From positions 282,998 to 346,997 of the forward strand of contig NZ_AUCM01000005.1 in the NCBI RefSeq assembly GCF_000429765.1: 64,000 nt of DNA, in the 5' to 3' direction. The position numbers and the translations under genes are program-made. Numbering within the stretch: the stretch's first letter is position 1; the number at the start of each line of letters is the position of its first letter. This document shows positions 27,248-37,095 of the stretch, piece by piece. The notes beneath the pieces are model-generated. The model did no database searches and was not told the origin of the DNA. It was given only the letters and a program-made list of their open reading frames with translations. Origin of the DNA: Gemmobacter nectariphilus DSM 15620. Its GTDB lineage: Bacteria > Pseudomonadota > Alphaproteobacteria > Rhodobacterales > Rhodobacteraceae.

Positions 27248-28738
27248 TCAGGCAAACTTGGCCCGCAGATAGTCCAGATAGGGCTCGGGGTCCGAAGGGT
27301 CGGCCCCGATCCCGGCCAACAGCTCGGCCCGGCTGCGGCTGCGGCCATGGCGCCAGACCAGATCGCCCAGCGCCGCACGCAGGGGGGCGGTTTCGCCCTG
27401 CGCCAGCGCAGCATTCACCTCGGGGCGTGCCGTGCGCAGATGCGCCATCAGCTGCGCCGCCGTCATGTTGCCGATCGTATAGGTCGGGAACGACCCCATG
27501 TAGCCATGCGACCAGTGAACATCCTGCAAGCAGCCCTGCCCGTCATCGGGGACCGAAACGCCCAGATCCTCGGCCATGGCAGCATTCCAGGCCTCGGGCA
27601 GGTCGGCCACTTTCAGCGAACCGTCCAGCAGCGCCATTTCCATCCGCACCCGCAGCATGATGTGGAAATCATAGGTCAGCTCGTCGGCCTCGATGCGGAT
27701 CAGGCCAGGGCTGACGCGGTTGACGGCGGCGGCGAATTCCTCGGCCGTCACATCGGCCAGCTGGTCGGGGAAATGCGCCTTCAGCCGGCCGAAATGCGCC
27801 TGCCAGAACGCGGCCGATCGGCCGACATGGTTTTCCAAGAGCCGCGACTGGCTTTCGTGCATTCCGAAACTGGTGCCCCCCACGGCATAAAGCCCCGGCA
27901 GGTCGGTTGCATGAACCGTGCGCGTCAGCGCCGGGTCCACCCCCTGTTCATAGAGCGCATGGCCCGTTTCATGGATCGTGCCGAAGATCGCCACCGGCAG
28001 ATAGCCTTCGTTCCACCGCGAGGTGATGCGCACATCGTTGCGGGTAAAGCTGACCTCGAACGGGTGAACCGTGGTGTCCAGCCGCCCGCGCGCATAGTCA
28101 TAGCCCAGAACCCCCGCGATCTCGGCGCAGAACGCCTGTTGCGCGGCCTTGGGGTAATGGCGGAACAGGAAGTTCGACCGCGGCGCGGGCCGCGCCATGG
28201 CTGCCGCCAGAATGGGCCGCAGCCCCGCGCGCAGCCGATCAAACAGCCGCGTCAACGAGGCGGCGGTTTCCCCCGGTTCAAACACCGCGACATGGGCATC
28301 ATAGGGATGACCGTCATAGCCCAGCGCCTCGGCGGTGCGGCGGGCGATGGCGACGCTGCGCTCCAGATAGGGGCGAAACAGCGCGAAATCGGCGGTGCGC
28401 CGCGCCTCGGCCCAGGCGGCACCGGCAAGGGTCGCGTTCTCGGCCTGCTCTTGCAGCAGGGCATCGGGCAGGCGGGCATGATGCTCGCGGGCAGTCAGCA
28501 CGGTTTCGGCGGCGCGCTGCTGCACGGGATCGTCGCTGCCCAGCAGCGCCTCGGCCGCGCGGGCCAGCGCCGGATCAAGGATCATCGACCGCGCCATCGC
28601 CTTGAGCGTGGCGATCTGCTGCCCGCGGGTGGCAGCACCCTGCTGCGGCATCATCACGCGGGAATCCCATTGCAGCGTGTTCACCGCGCAGAGCACATCG
28701 TTGATGCGCGCGGTGCGGGTGGCGAAATCGGTGGTCAT
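27248..28738 (-). CDS. Carboxypeptidase Taq family (peptidase M32)
   Basis: A 496-residue zinc metallocarboxypeptidase. HETGH at 256-260 provides two ligands and the catalytic Glu; Glu294 in GMHESQSR is the third ligand. It removes C-terminal residues from peptides in the cytoplasm. Its ATG overlaps the stop of the dppF-like gene, placing it last in the peptide uptake operon, where it would degrade imported peptides. Confidence 0.94.
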   Translation of the reverse strand: MTTDFATRTARINDVLCAVNTLQWDSRVMMPQQGAATRGQQIATLKAMARSMILDPALARAAEALLGSDDPVQQRAAETVLTAREHHARLPDALLQEQAENATLAGAAWAEARRTADFALFRPYLERSVAIARRTAEALGYDGHPYDAHVAVFEPGETAASLTRLFDRLRAGLRPILAAAMARPAPRSNFLFRHYPKAAQQAFCAEIAGVLGYDYARGRLDTTVHPFEVSFTRNDVRITSRWNEGYLPVAIFGTIHETGHALYEQGVDPALTRTVHATDLPGLYAVGGTSFGMHESQSRLLENHVGRSAAFWQAHFGRLKAHFPDQLADVTAEEFAAAVNRVSPGLIRIEADELTYDFHIMLRVRMEMALLDGSLKVADLPEAWNAAMAEDLGVSVPDDGQGCLQDVHWSHGYMGSFPTYTIGNMTAAQLMAHLRTARPEVNAALAQGETAPLRAALGDLVWRHGRSRSRAELLAGIGADPSDPEPYLDYLRAKFA

Positions 28739-29748
28739 GCGGCCTCGCTTGCGGCGCCAGTGCCGCCATCGTGCAGGTGACAGGCAACGCTGCGCCCCGC
28801 GCCATCGGTCAGGCGCGGCACCTCGACCTTGCAGCGCGGACCGGCGAACGGGCAGCGGGGGTGAAAGGCGCAGCCCTTGGGCGGGTTCAGGGGCGAGGGG
28901 ATCTCGCCCTGGATCGGGTGGAAATTGCCCTTGCCCGCCCCCAGCCGGGGAACCGAGGCAAAGAGCGCCTTGGTATAGGGGTGCTGCGGGTCGTCATAAA
29001 GCTGCCGGGCCGGGGCCAGTTCCACCATGCGCCCCAGATACATGATGGCCACCCGGTCGCAGACATGGCGCACCACCGACAGGTCATGGCTGATGAACAG
29101 CGCGGTCAGCCCCAGATCGTGGCGCAGTTCCATGAACAGATTGAGGATCTGCGCCTGGATCGACACGTCCAGCGAGGCAACGGCCTCGTCCAGCACCAGA
29201 AGTTCGGGCTTCATCGCCAGCGCGCGGGCAATCGCGATGCGCTGGCGCTGGCCGCCGGAAAACTGGTGCGGCAGGCGTTCGGCATAGGCGCCTTCCAGCC
29301 CCACCTGTTCCAGCAGCGCGGCAACGGCGGCCCGCACCTCGTGCGCGGGGGTGATGCCATGGAACAGCGGGCCTTCGGCGATGGTCTCGCCCACCTTCAT
29401 GCGCGGATTCAGGCTGGCAAAGGGATCCTGGTGGATCATCTGCACCCGCGTCGTCAGCTTGTGGACCGACCCGTCCGGGCCCGTTGCCACCGGCTTGCCA
29501 TCCAGCATCACCGATCCTTCGGTCGGGGCATAGATGCCGGACACGATGCGGCCCAGCGTGGACTTGCCGCAGCCGGATTCGCCCACGATGCCCAGCACCT
29601 CGCCGCGCGGCACGCTCAGCGTGACATCCGAAACCGCATGGACCGTGCGGGTGGAATCGCGGCCCATCAGCCGTTCCACCCCGCGCACCACCGCACCGGG
29701 GCGGCGGGTGAAGCGTTTCGAGACGTGATCGACAGTCAGCAGAGTCAT
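28735..29748 (-). CDS. dppF: Oligo/dipeptide ABC transporter ATPase, DppF type
   Basis: A 337-residue ATPase with Walker [10 protein letters not shown], signature [15 protein letters not shown] and the C-terminal oligopeptide-transporter extension with its cysteines ([14 protein letters not shown]). The start is ATG 29748; longer open frame upstream is antisense to dppD. It overlaps dppD upstream and the carboxypeptidase gene downstream, both by ATGA. The gene symbol reflects family position, not proven substrate. Confidence 0.9.
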   Translation of the reverse strand: MTLLTVDHVSKRFTRRPGAVVRGVERLMGRDSTRTVHAVSDVTLSVPRGEVLGIVGESGCGKSTLGRIVSGIYAPTEGSVMLDGKPVATGPDGSVHKLTTRVQMIHQDPFASLNPRMKVGETIAEGPLFHGITPAHEVRAAVAALLEQVGLEGAYAERLPHQFSGGQRQRIAIARALAMKPELLVLDEAVASLDVSIQAQILNLFMELRHDLGLTALFISHDLSVVRHVCDRVAIMYLGRMVELAPARQLYDDPQHPYTKALFASVPRLGAGKGNFHPIQGEIPSPLNPPKGCAFHPRCPFAGPRCKVEVPRLTDGAGRSVACHLHDGGTGAASEAA

Positions 29749-30713
29749 GCGGTGCCCTCCAGCGGGTGATGGCACAGAACCACGCGGTCCTGAAGCGCCA
29801 CACGGGGCGGCGGCGCCTCGCAGGCCGGGGTGGCGCGGAAGCAGCGCGGACGGAACGGGCAGCCCGTGGGCAGGTTGACCAGCTGCGGCGTCGCGCCGGG
29901 GATCTGCGGCAGTTTCTCGCCCGGCTCGTGCAGGCCGGGGACCGATCCGATCAGCCCCTTGGTATAGGGATGGCGCGGCGCGGCGATGACCCGATCGGTC
30001 GGCCCGGTCTCGACGATGCGGCCCGCATACATCACGCAAACCTCATCCGCGAGCGAGGAGACCACCGCCAGATCGTGCGAGACCCAGACAAAGGCGGTGC
30101 CGGTTTCATCCGCCAGCCGGCGCACCTCGGCCAGGATCTGGCCCTGAATGGACACGTCCAGCGCCGTCGTCGGCTCATCCGCGATGATGACCGACGGGCT
30201 GTGCAGCAACGCGGTGGCAATCGCCACCCGCTGGCGCATCCCGCCGGACAGCTGATGGGGGTAGACCTCCAGCCGCTCGCGCGCGGCGGGGATGCCGACG
30301 GTTTCCAGCGCGGCCTGCGCCCGGTCCAGCGCGGCGCGCTTGCTCATGGGGTCATGGACGCGCACCGCCATGGCCATCTGATCGCCCACCTTCAGCACCG
30401 GGTTCAGGGTCATCATCGGGTCCTGAAACACCATCGCCACATCGCGGCCGCGCATCTTGCGGCGATCCTCGGGCGACAGCTTGCGCATGTCGCGCCCGCC
30501 CACCAGAACCTCGCCGGCCGAGACCTCGCCAGGCGCGTCGATCAGGCCCATGATGGAAAAGCCGGTGACGGATTTGCCCGACCCACTTTCGCCCACCAGC
30601 CCCATGATGCGCCCCGGCGCCACGGAAAAGCTGACATCGTTGACGGCCGTCACCCAGCCCTTGCGGGTTTCAAAACGGGTGGTCAGCCCGCGAACATCCA
30701 GTGCCTGCGTCAT
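29745..30713 (-). CDS. dppD: Oligo/dipeptide ABC transporter ATPase, DppD type
   Basis: A 322-residue ATPase with Walker A GESGSGKS, signature [15 protein letters not shown], Walker [13 protein letters not shown] and the C-terminal oligopeptide-type cysteine cluster ([14 protein letters not shown]). It pairs with the DppF-type ATPase. ATG 30713 overlaps the stop of the dppC-like gene. Confidence 0.92.
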   Translation of the reverse strand: MTQALDVRGLTTRFETRKGWVTAVNDVSFSVAPGRIMGLVGESGSGKSVTGFSIMGLIDAPGEVSAGEVLVGGRDMRKLSPEDRRKMRGRDVAMVFQDPMMTLNPVLKVGDQMAMAVRVHDPMSKRAALDRAQAALETVGIPAARERLEVYPHQLSGGMRQRVAIATALLHSPSVIIADEPTTALDVSIQGQILAEVRRLADETGTAFVWVSHDLAVVSSLADEVCVMYAGRIVETGPTDRVIAAPRHPYTKGLIGSVPGLHEPGEKLPQIPGATPQLVNLPTGCPFRPRCFRATPACEAPPPRVALQDRVVLCHHPLEGTA

Positions 30714-31615
30714 CGACGGTTCCTCGGGTCCAGCACGGTGCGGACCTGATCGCCCACAAGGTTGATGGCAACCACGGTGATCATCAGCGCAACGCCCGGA
30801 AAGATCGACAGCCAGTAGCGGTCGGTATGGATATACTTGAACCCGTTGGAAATCAGCGAGCCCAGCGACGGTTCGGTCAGCGGCAGCCCGACGCCCAGAA
30901 AGGACAGCGTGGCCTCCAGCGCGATGGCGCTGGCAACCTGCACGGTCGCCACCACGATCAGCGGCGGCAGCACATTGGGCAAAAGGTGCCGGAACAGGAT
31001 GCGGCGGGTGGGCAGCGGGGTGGAGCGCGCGGCCTCGATGTAATCCTTGCCGCGTTCGACCGTGGCAGCGCCATGGGTGGTGCGGGCGAAATAGGCGTAT
31101 TGCGCCACGACCAGCGCCAGGATGATCTGCGGCACACCCTGCCCCAGCATGGCGACCAGCACCAGCGCCAGCAGGATCGCCGGCATCGACAGCTGAAGAT
31201 CGACGATCCGCATCAGCAGCGCCTCGATCCGGCCACCGGAATAGGCGGCGACCAGGCCCACACAGATCCCCGCCATCAGCGCCAGCGCCCCGGCCGACAC
31301 CCCAATGACAAAGCTGGTGCGCAGCCCGTAAAGGATGGCCGACAGCATGTCACGCCCGGCATTGTCGGTGCCAAGGACATGGGCATAGCCGCCCGAGCCT
31401 TCGGTTCCCGGACGCAGAAAGGCATCCATCCAGTCCAGCGCCGCCATGTCATAGGGATCTTGCGGCGTCACCAGCGGCGCCCCGAAGGACAGCGCCAGCA
31501 GCAGCAAGATGACAGCCAGCGAGATCACGGCGACAGGCGAGCGGCGGTAATCTTGCCAGAACTCGCGCAGCTTTTGCCCGCGCGACGGGCTGGCGGTTTC
31601 CATTGCAGTGGCCAT
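30710..31615 (-). CDS. dppC: Peptide ABC transporter permease, DppC type
   Basis: A 301-residue permease with an N-terminal cytoplasmic tail, about six helices and the binding-protein-dependent transport loop (EAARSTPLPTRRILFRH). The ATG at 31615 overlaps the dppB stop in TGATG, which decides it over the GTG one codon upstream. Confidence 0.92.
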   Translation of the reverse strand: MATAMETASPSRGQKLREFWQDYRRSPVAVISLAVILLLLALSFGAPLVTPQDPYDMAALDWMDAFLRPGTEGSGGYAHVLGTDNAGRDMLSAILYGLRTSFVIGVSAGALALMAGICVGLVAAYSGGRIEALLMRIVDLQLSMPAILLALVLVAMLGQGVPQIILALVVAQYAYFARTTHGAATVERGKDYIEAARSTPLPTRRILFRHLLPNVLPPLIVVATVQVASAIALEATLSFLGVGLPLTEPSLGSLISNGFKYIHTDRYWLSIFPGVALMITVVAINLVGDQVRTVLDPRNRR

Positions 31616-32589
31616 CACGCACCTCCCTTCAGGCGGACACGCGGGTCCAGCCGGGCATAGATCAGATCGACCACCAGGTTGATCAGCACGAACAGCGTGA
31701 CCACCATCACGAGGTAAGCCACCATCACCGGCCGATCCAGTTGCAGGATGGAATCGATGATCAGCTTGCCCACGCCAGGCCAGTTGAACACGCTTTCGGT
31801 GACCACGGCGAAGGCCAGCGTTGACCCCAGCTCAAGACCAAAGACGGTGACGATGGGGATCATGATGTTGCGCATGACATGGCTGGTCACGATCTGCCGG
31901 TCGGGCAGACCCTGCGCGCGGGCGAACTTGACGTAATCGGTGCGCATCGCCTCGACCATGCCGGCGCGGGCCAGACGGATCATCAGACCCATCTTGAACA
32001 GCGACAGGTTCAGCGCCGGCAAGATGACATGCGACCAGCCGTTCAGCGTGGCAAGCGACGTAGGAATGCCCAGGATCGTGCCCACCTCGCCCCGACCGCC
32101 CGATGGCAGCCAGCCCAGATGCACGGCAAAGGCCATGATCAGCAACATGCCGATCCAGAAGGTCGGCACCGAAAAGCCCAGCACCGACAGCGCCATGATG
32201 ATCTTGGCGCTTTTGCTGTCAGGCTTGTATCCGGCCCAGATGCCGGCCGGAATGCCGATCAGGCCCGCGATACTGACCGAGACCAGCACCAGATCCAGCG
32301 TCGCCGGCAGGCGCGAGAAGATCAGCCCCACCACCGGCACGTTGTAGATCATCGAGGTTCCCAGATCGCCGCGCGCGACGTTCTGCAGGAACAGGAAATA
32401 TTGCTGCCACAAGGGCAGATCCAGCCCGTAGCGGCGGATCAGCTCGTCCCGCATCTGCTCGGTGGCAGCGGGGTCGATCATCACGTCGATCGGGTTGCCG
32501 ATGGCAAAGACACCGACAAAGACGATGATCGACATGGCGAAGATCACCACGACGGCTTGCGCGATGCGCTGTGCGAGATAGCCGAGCAT
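31615..32589 (-). CDS. dppB: Peptide ABC transporter permease, DppB type
   Basis: A 324-residue permease with a first helix at the N terminus, a periplasmic loop and about five more helices, with the loop VKFARAQGLPDRQIVTSHVM. It partners the DppC-type permease. It starts 76 bp after the binding-protein gene, with a hairpin in the gap. Confidence 0.92.
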   Translation of the reverse strand: MLGYLAQRIAQAVVVIFAMSIIVFVGVFAIGNPIDVMIDPAATEQMRDELIRRYGLDLPLWQQYFLFLQNVARGDLGTSMIYNVPVVGLIFSRLPATLDLVLVSVSIAGLIGIPAGIWAGYKPDSKSAKIIMALSVLGFSVPTFWIGMLLIMAFAVHLGWLPSGGRGEVGTILGIPTSLATLNGWSHVILPALNLSLFKMGLMIRLARAGMVEAMRTDYVKFARAQGLPDRQIVTSHVMRNIMIPIVTVFGLELGSTLAFAVVTESVFNWPGVGKLIIDSILQLDRPVMVAYLVMVVTLFVLINLVVDLIYARLDPRVRLKGGA

Positions 32590-32632
32590 CAGGCCCCTAG
32601 CTTGTTTGGCAGGCCCCGTAGGGCAAAGGAAA

Positions 32633-32656
32633 CCGGGGGCAGCTCGCCGCCCCCGG
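32633..32656 (-). terminator. Intercistronic hairpin after the binding-protein gene
   Basis: Inverted repeat CCGGGGGC (32633-32640) and GCCCCCGG (32649-32656) with an 8-nt loop, 10 bp after the binding-protein stop and before dppB. Such hairpins usually cause partial termination or protect the 3' end, so that the binding protein is made in excess over the membrane subunits. Confidence 0.6.
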
Positions 32657-32665
32657 CAGGTCGGA

Positions 32666-34237
32666 TCACTTCGCCGGCTGGATGGCGTAGGCGCGGGTTT
32701 CCTGATCGACGCGCGGGGTGAACTTCAGCTCGCCCGCCTTGGCGGCCCAGACGGTCTGAAGGATCACGGTCGGGATCAGCGCACGGTCTTCCATCGCGAT
32801 GAACGAGCCCTGTTCGTAGAGCTTGCGGCGCTCGTCATTGTTCAGCGTCGCGGCACCCTTGGCGAAGACGGCATCGAACTCGGGGTTCGAATAGCCGGTG
32901 CGGTTGAAGTTGCCAAAGCCCTTGTCCTTGTCGCGGGTATGCACCAGCGCGCCATAGGTATAGGCCGCCTCGCCCGTCAGCGTTCCCCAGGCCGACATCG
33001 CCACCGAGAATTCCTCGCGCGCGGCGGCGGGGAAATAGACGGTGCCGTTCAGCGCCTGCGCATTCACCTTGAGGCCCGCACGCGACCACATCTGCGCCAG
33101 CGCCTCGCAGACCACGGCATCGCCGGGCACGCGGTTGTTGGTGCAGGTGAAATCGAACTCGAAGCCCTTGGGATAGCCGGCCTCGGCCAGCAGTTCCTTG
33201 GCCTTGGCCAGATCGTATTCGCGCTTGGGCAGTTCGGTCGAATAGCCGAAGAAGCCTTCGGGCATCAGCTGGTTCGCCGGGGTGCCCAGACCTTCCAGAA
33301 CCACGTTCACCAGAACATCGCGGTTGATCGCATAGTCCAGCGCCTGGCGGACCCGCAGATCCTTGAAGGGGTTCACGTCGGTTTCCTTGCCGTCGATCTT
33401 GACCTTCTGGGGCAGGACATCCTTGACGGTCGGCTGCACGTTCAGGATGTAGACCGAATCCGAGATGAACGTGTCCAGCGCCTTGTCGTTCTTGAAGCCC
33501 ACATAGTCCGAGGCCGGAACGTAGTTGATCAGATCGACCTGGCCCGAACGCAGCGCGGCGACGCGGGCAGCATCGTCGGCGATTTCCTTGCGCACGACAT
33601 TCTTCCAGTGCGGCGCGCCGCCCCAGTAGTCATCGTTGCGCACCAGAACCAGATCGCCCTTGGGCTGCCAGGAAACGAACTTGTAAGGTCCGGTCCCGAT
33701 GGCCTTTTCGCCCGAGTTGAACTGCTCGTTCCGCGCTTCCATCCCGGTGTTGGCCGACACGACGAACAGACGAGTGAAGTCGTTCGGTAGCGACGGCGCG
33801 ACACCCTTGGTCTTGATGCGCAGCGTGTAGTCATCGACGACTTCGGCGGTTTCGACATATTTGGTATAAAGCGTCATCGGCATCGGGCCGGTCACGACCG
33901 GGATACGCTCGATCGAGAATTTCACGTCCTTGGCGGTCAGCGGGCTGCCATCGTGGAACTTCACGCCTTCGCGGATCTTGAATTCCCAGGTGGTATCGTC
34001 GATCGGCGTCCAGCTGGTGGCAAGGCCCGGCTTGAGCTGAAGTTTCTCGTCCACATCGACCAGGGTGTCGAAGATGTGGCGCAGGGTCTCGGCCTGGCTG
34101 CCCAGCGTCGACCAGTGCGGGTCGATCGAATCAGGGCCGGCGCGAACACCGATGGTCAGGTCCTGGGCAAAGGCCGCCGGGGCCGCGACCAGCAGCGCAA
34201 GGGCCGCGACCGCGGATTTCAGGGCGCGAACATTCAT
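32666..34237 (-). CDS. dppA: Peptide ABC transporter substrate-binding protein (family 5)
   Basis: A 523-residue periplasmic binding protein with a clean Sec signal (SAVAALALLVAAPAAFA, cleavage near residue 24) and family 5 motifs (WEFKIREGVKFHDGSPLTAKDV, FKDLRVRQALDYAINR, in part). It captures peptides or similar ligands for the DppBCDF-type transporter. The ATG is preceded by AAGGAGG. The start codon lies inside a 12-base sequence shared with the divergent gntR. Substrate unknown; the gene symbol marks family position only. Confidence 0.9.
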   Translation of the reverse strand: MNVRALKSAVAALALLVAAPAAFAQDLTIGVRAGPDSIDPHWSTLGSQAETLRHIFDTLVDVDEKLQLKPGLATSWTPIDDTTWEFKIREGVKFHDGSPLTAKDVKFSIERIPVVTGPMPMTLYTKYVETAEVVDDYTLRIKTKGVAPSLPNDFTRLFVVSANTGMEARNEQFNSGEKAIGTGPYKFVSWQPKGDLVLVRNDDYWGGAPHWKNVVRKEIADDAARVAALRSGQVDLINYVPASDYVGFKNDKALDTFISDSVYILNVQPTVKDVLPQKVKIDGKETDVNPFKDLRVRQALDYAINRDVLVNVVLEGLGTPANQLMPEGFFGYSTELPKREYDLAKAKELLAEAGYPKGFEFDFTCTNNRVPGDAVVCEALAQMWSRAGLKVNAQALNGTVYFPAAAREEFSVAMSAWGTLTGEAAYTYGALVHTRDKDKGFGNFNRTGYSNPEFDAVFAKGAATLNNDERRKLYEQGSFIAMEDRALIPTVILQTVWAAKAGELKFTPRVDQETRAYAIQPAK

Positions 34238-34391
34238 AGTGTTACCTCCTTGTGTGACAGTTTGGAGAAACACTAGCGGGCAGATTTCCGAATCGTCAAG
34301 CAACTTGGTAACTTTATGGCGTAAATGATTCCAGAACTGCCCATAAATTGCACTTGCCTGCCTTAGTGTTTTTCAACATGGTAACACCATG
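34235..34391. promoter_or_regulatory. Divergent control region with a shared start-codon operator
   Basis: GGTAACACTATG (minus strand, 34246-34235) contains the dppA-like start codon, and GGTAACACCATG (plus strand, 34380-34391) contains the gntR start codon: 11 of 12 bases agree. The gntR copy is part of a perfect palindrome CATGGT-AAC-ACCATG (34377-34391). A third GGTAAC core is at 34307-34312. The spacer is AT-rich. Both genes are probably repressed or controlled by the GntR protein encoded here. Confidence 0.65.
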
Positions 34392-35393
34392 ACAGACCGC
34401 CAAGCCCAACTAGATCAATCCATTCAGCGCATCGTCGAGGCGATCGACCGCGACTCTTCGGTCTCGTTGTCGGTGCAGTTGAAAGGTGCACTGGAGTTCG
34501 GAATCGCCCTTGGCGACCTTCCGGCGGGGGCGCGCATGCCCTCGGTCCGGCAGATGGCGGCGATGCTGGGCATGTCACCTGTAACGGTGTCGGGGGTGTA
34601 TTCATCCTTGCAATCCGCCGGGCATATCGAGGCCCGTGTGGGCTCTGGCACCTTCGTGTGCGAGGCCAGCGCCAACCGTTCGGTGTCCGATCTGCGAGAG
34701 CTGGACCGGCGCATCGCGGACCTGGTCGATCTGGGCCGCCGGCTGGGGATCGGGCCGGCCGAACTGGCCGCGCGGCTGACGCATAGCGGCGCGCGCGCGC
34801 CGCGCCCGCTGCGGCTGCTGATGCTGGGGAATTTCCATTCCACCACAGCCTCTTATGCCGAGGCCCTGCGCCCCTTCCTGGCCCCGCAGGACCAGATTGA
34901 AATCGTCACCCTGCAAGACGACAACATCCCTGCGCACCTGCCCGCTGCCGATCTGGTGATTGCGCCCCGCACCCTGCTGCCGCGGGCCAGCGAGCTGTTT
35001 CCGCAGACCGAATGTTTCGGCCTGACCCTGATCCCCGATCAGGCGACGCGGGTGTCACTGGCGACTGTATCACCCGAGGCCCGCGTGGTCGCCTATTCCT
35101 ATTTCCCCGGCTTCGTCACCTCGATGAAGGCGGGCGTGATCCGCTTTGCCCCGCATGTCACGCGGCTGACCATGGTCGTCCATGGCGACCCGGATGCCGA
35201 GGCGCAACTGGCCGGGGCCGATGTGATCGTCTACGCCTCGGGGACAGAACGGCTGTTCACCGACCTGCCCCCTGGTCAGACCAGTTTCGAATATCACCAC
35301 ACCCCGGACAGCAATGCCGTCCGCGCCGAGCTTTTGCCGGTGCTGGACGCGCTGCGCGTCCGTCCGCCCGGCCTGAAGGAGTCCGCCGCATGA
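34389..35393 (+). CDS. GntR-family regulator with unusual effector domain
   Basis: A 334-residue protein. Residues ~25-90 are a GntR winged HTH (LPAGARMPSVRQMAAMLGMS, VTVSGVYSSLQSAGHIEARV, GSGTFV). The remaining ~220 residues do not look like FCD, UTRA or aminotransferase (MocR) domains; they read as an alternating alpha/beta domain (RPLRLLMLGNFHSTTASYAE, ADLVIAPRTLLP), perhaps periplasmic-binding-protein-like. It heads a six-gene operon and is divergent from the peptide transporter. It likely binds the palindrome over its own start codon and thus regulates itself. Confidence 0.82.
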   Translation: MTDRQAQLDQSIQRIVEAIDRDSSVSLSVQLKGALEFGIALGDLPAGARMPSVRQMAAMLGMSPVTVSGVYSSLQSAGHIEARVGSGTFVCEASANRSVSDLRELDRRIADLVDLGRRLGIGPAELAARLTHSGARAPRPLRLLMLGNFHSTTASYAEALRPFLAPQDQIEIVTLQDDNIPAHLPAADLVIAPRTLLPRASELFPQTECFGLTLIPDQATRVSLATVSPEARVVAYSYFPGFVTSMKAGVIRFAPHVTRLTMVVHGDPDAEAQLAGADVIVYASGTERLFTDLPPGQTSFEYHHTPDSNAVRAELLPVLDALRVRPPGLKESAA

Positions 35394-36091
35394 AGATCTC
35401 GGAAAGCAACTGGTTCGACATCGAGAAGTATCTCAAGACCGATGACCGCTGCGTGCTTCCGCTGGGCAGCACCGAACAGCACGCGCACCTCAGCCTGTCG
35501 GTGGATTCGATCCTGTCCGAAAAGGTCGCCGCCGATGCCGCCGCGCCGCTGGGTGTGCCGGTCTTTCCGGCGGTGCCCTATGGGCTGACCCCGTATTTCA
35601 TGGCCTTTCCGGGCAGCGTGTCGCTGAAGCTGGCGACCTATGGCGCGCTGGTGCGCGACATCCTGGACAGCCTTTACGCCACCGGGTTCCGCCGTGTCCT
35701 CATCGTCAACGGGCATGGCGGCAACTCGCCTGTCCAGCCCGTGACGATGGAATGGATGGAGGCCCATCCCGGCGCCCGTTGCCGGTTCCACGACTGGTGG
35801 CGCGCGCCCAAGACCTGGGACGCCGTGCAGTCCATCGACCCGATCGCCAGCCACGCCAGCTGGATGGAAAACTTCCCCTGGACGCGGCTTGCCAACCGGG
35901 CGATGCCGACGGAACAAAAGCCCTATGTCGATTTCAGCCGCCTGCGCGACCGCAACGCGGCCGGGGTGCGCGAGCTGATCGGCGACGGCAACTATGGCGG
36001 CTTCTACCAGAAACCCGACGAAGACATGGACCGCCTGTGGCAGATCGCCGTTGCCGAAACCCGCGACCAGCTGGCGGGGGACTGGGCATGA
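35390..36091 (+). CDS. Creatininase-family amidohydrolase
   Basis: A 233-residue metal-dependent hydrolase of the creatininase fold. Likely metal ligands are Glu29 and His31 (GSTEQHAH), Asp39 and His109 (NGHGGN). Family members hydrolyse cyclic amides such as creatinine, formamidopyrimidines, or act on peptide precursors (MftE). Its ATG overlaps the gntR stop, so it belongs to that operon. The real substrate is unknown; context suggests a modified amino acid or peptide. Confidence 0.87.
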   Translation: MKISESNWFDIEKYLKTDDRCVLPLGSTEQHAHLSLSVDSILSEKVAADAAAPLGVPVFPAVPYGLTPYFMAFPGSVSLKLATYGALVRDILDSLYATGFRRVLIVNGHGGNSPVQPVTMEWMEAHPGARCRFHDWWRAPKTWDAVQSIDPIASHASWMENFPWTRLANRAMPTEQKPYVDFSRLRDRNAAGVRELIGDGNYGGFYQKPDEDMDRLWQIAVAETRDQLAGDWA

Positions 36092-37095
36092 CCGATCCGA
36101 TCCTGATCTGGGGGGCCGGGGCCATTGGCGGCGTGCTGGGCGCCTATTTCGCGCGGGCGGGCCATGCCGTTCACATGGTCGATGTGGTGCCCGAACATGT
36201 GCAGGCGATGCGCACCACTGGCCTGAGGATCGAGGGGCCAGTCGAGGAGTTCACGCAGGTGCTGCCCGCCAGCACGCCCGATGAACTGACCGGGCAATAC
36301 AGCCGCATCTATCTGGCGGTGAAGGCGCATCACACCGTTCCGGCGATGGAAATGCTGATCCCGCATCTGGCGCCCGGCGGCTATGTGGTGTCGGCCCAGA
36401 ACGGGCTGAACGAATTGACCATCGCCGAGATGATCGGCGCAGATCGCACCGTCGGCTGTTTCGTCAACTATGGTGCCGACTGGCATGGGCCGGGGCAGAT
36501 CCTGTTCGGCAACCGCGGCGGCATCGCCGTGGGCGAACTTGACGGCCGCATGACCGACCGCGTGCGCGAGGTTCACGCCCTGCTGCAACTGGTCGAACCC
36601 GATGCCGCGCTGACCGACAACATCCTTGGCTATCTGTGGGGCAAGATGGGCTATGGCGCGCTGCTGTTCGCAACCGCGCTGACGCCGCTTTCGATGTCCG
36701 ACGCGATGGAACGGCCGCAGGCGCGCGCCAGCTATATCGCCCTTGGGCACGAGGTGATGCGTCTGGCCAAGGCCATGGGTGCGCGGCCGGTCAGCATCTA
36801 TGGCTTTGATCCAGAGGCGTTTCTGGCGCTGGATCAGGCGGGGATGCAGGCCTCGCTGGAGCGGATGATCGCCAACAACCGCAAGACGGCGAAAACCCAT
36901 TCCGGCATCTGGCGCGACCTTGCCGTGCGCAAGCGCAAGACCGAGGTGGACGCCCAGATCGGCGTCATGGTGGCAATGGGTGCCAAGGCCGGTGTGCCGA
37001 TGCCCGTGGTGACCAAGCTGGTGGAGCTGATCCACGATATCGAGGACGGACGCCGCGCACAGGCTGACGACCTTGCCGATACTCTGGTGGCATGA
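36088..37095 (+). CDS. 2-dehydropantoate 2-reductase family (PanE/ApbA) oxidoreductase
   Basis: A 335-residue NAD(P)-dependent ketoreductase with N-terminal motif WGAGAIGGVLGAYFARAG and the C-terminal ApbA helical domain (GKMGYGALLFATALT). Pantoate synthesis is one role of the family, but in this operon a dedicated 2-oxoacid reduction or hydroxyacid oxidation in catabolism is more likely. It overlaps its upstream neighbour (ATGA) and the downstream SDR. Confidence 0.85.
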   Translation: MTDPILIWGAGAIGGVLGAYFARAGHAVHMVDVVPEHVQAMRTTGLRIEGPVEEFTQVLPASTPDELTGQYSRIYLAVKAHHTVPAMEMLIPHLAPGGYVVSAQNGLNELTIAEMIGADRTVGCFVNYGADWHGPGQILFGNRGGIAVGELDGRMTDRVREVHALLQLVEPDAALTDNILGYLWGKMGYGALLFATALTPLSMSDAMERPQARASYIALGHEVMRLAKAMGARPVSIYGFDPEAFLALDQAGMQASLERMIANNRKTAKTHSGIWRDLAVRKRKTEVDAQIGVMVAMGAKAGVPMPVVTKLVELIHDIEDGRRAQADDLADTLVA

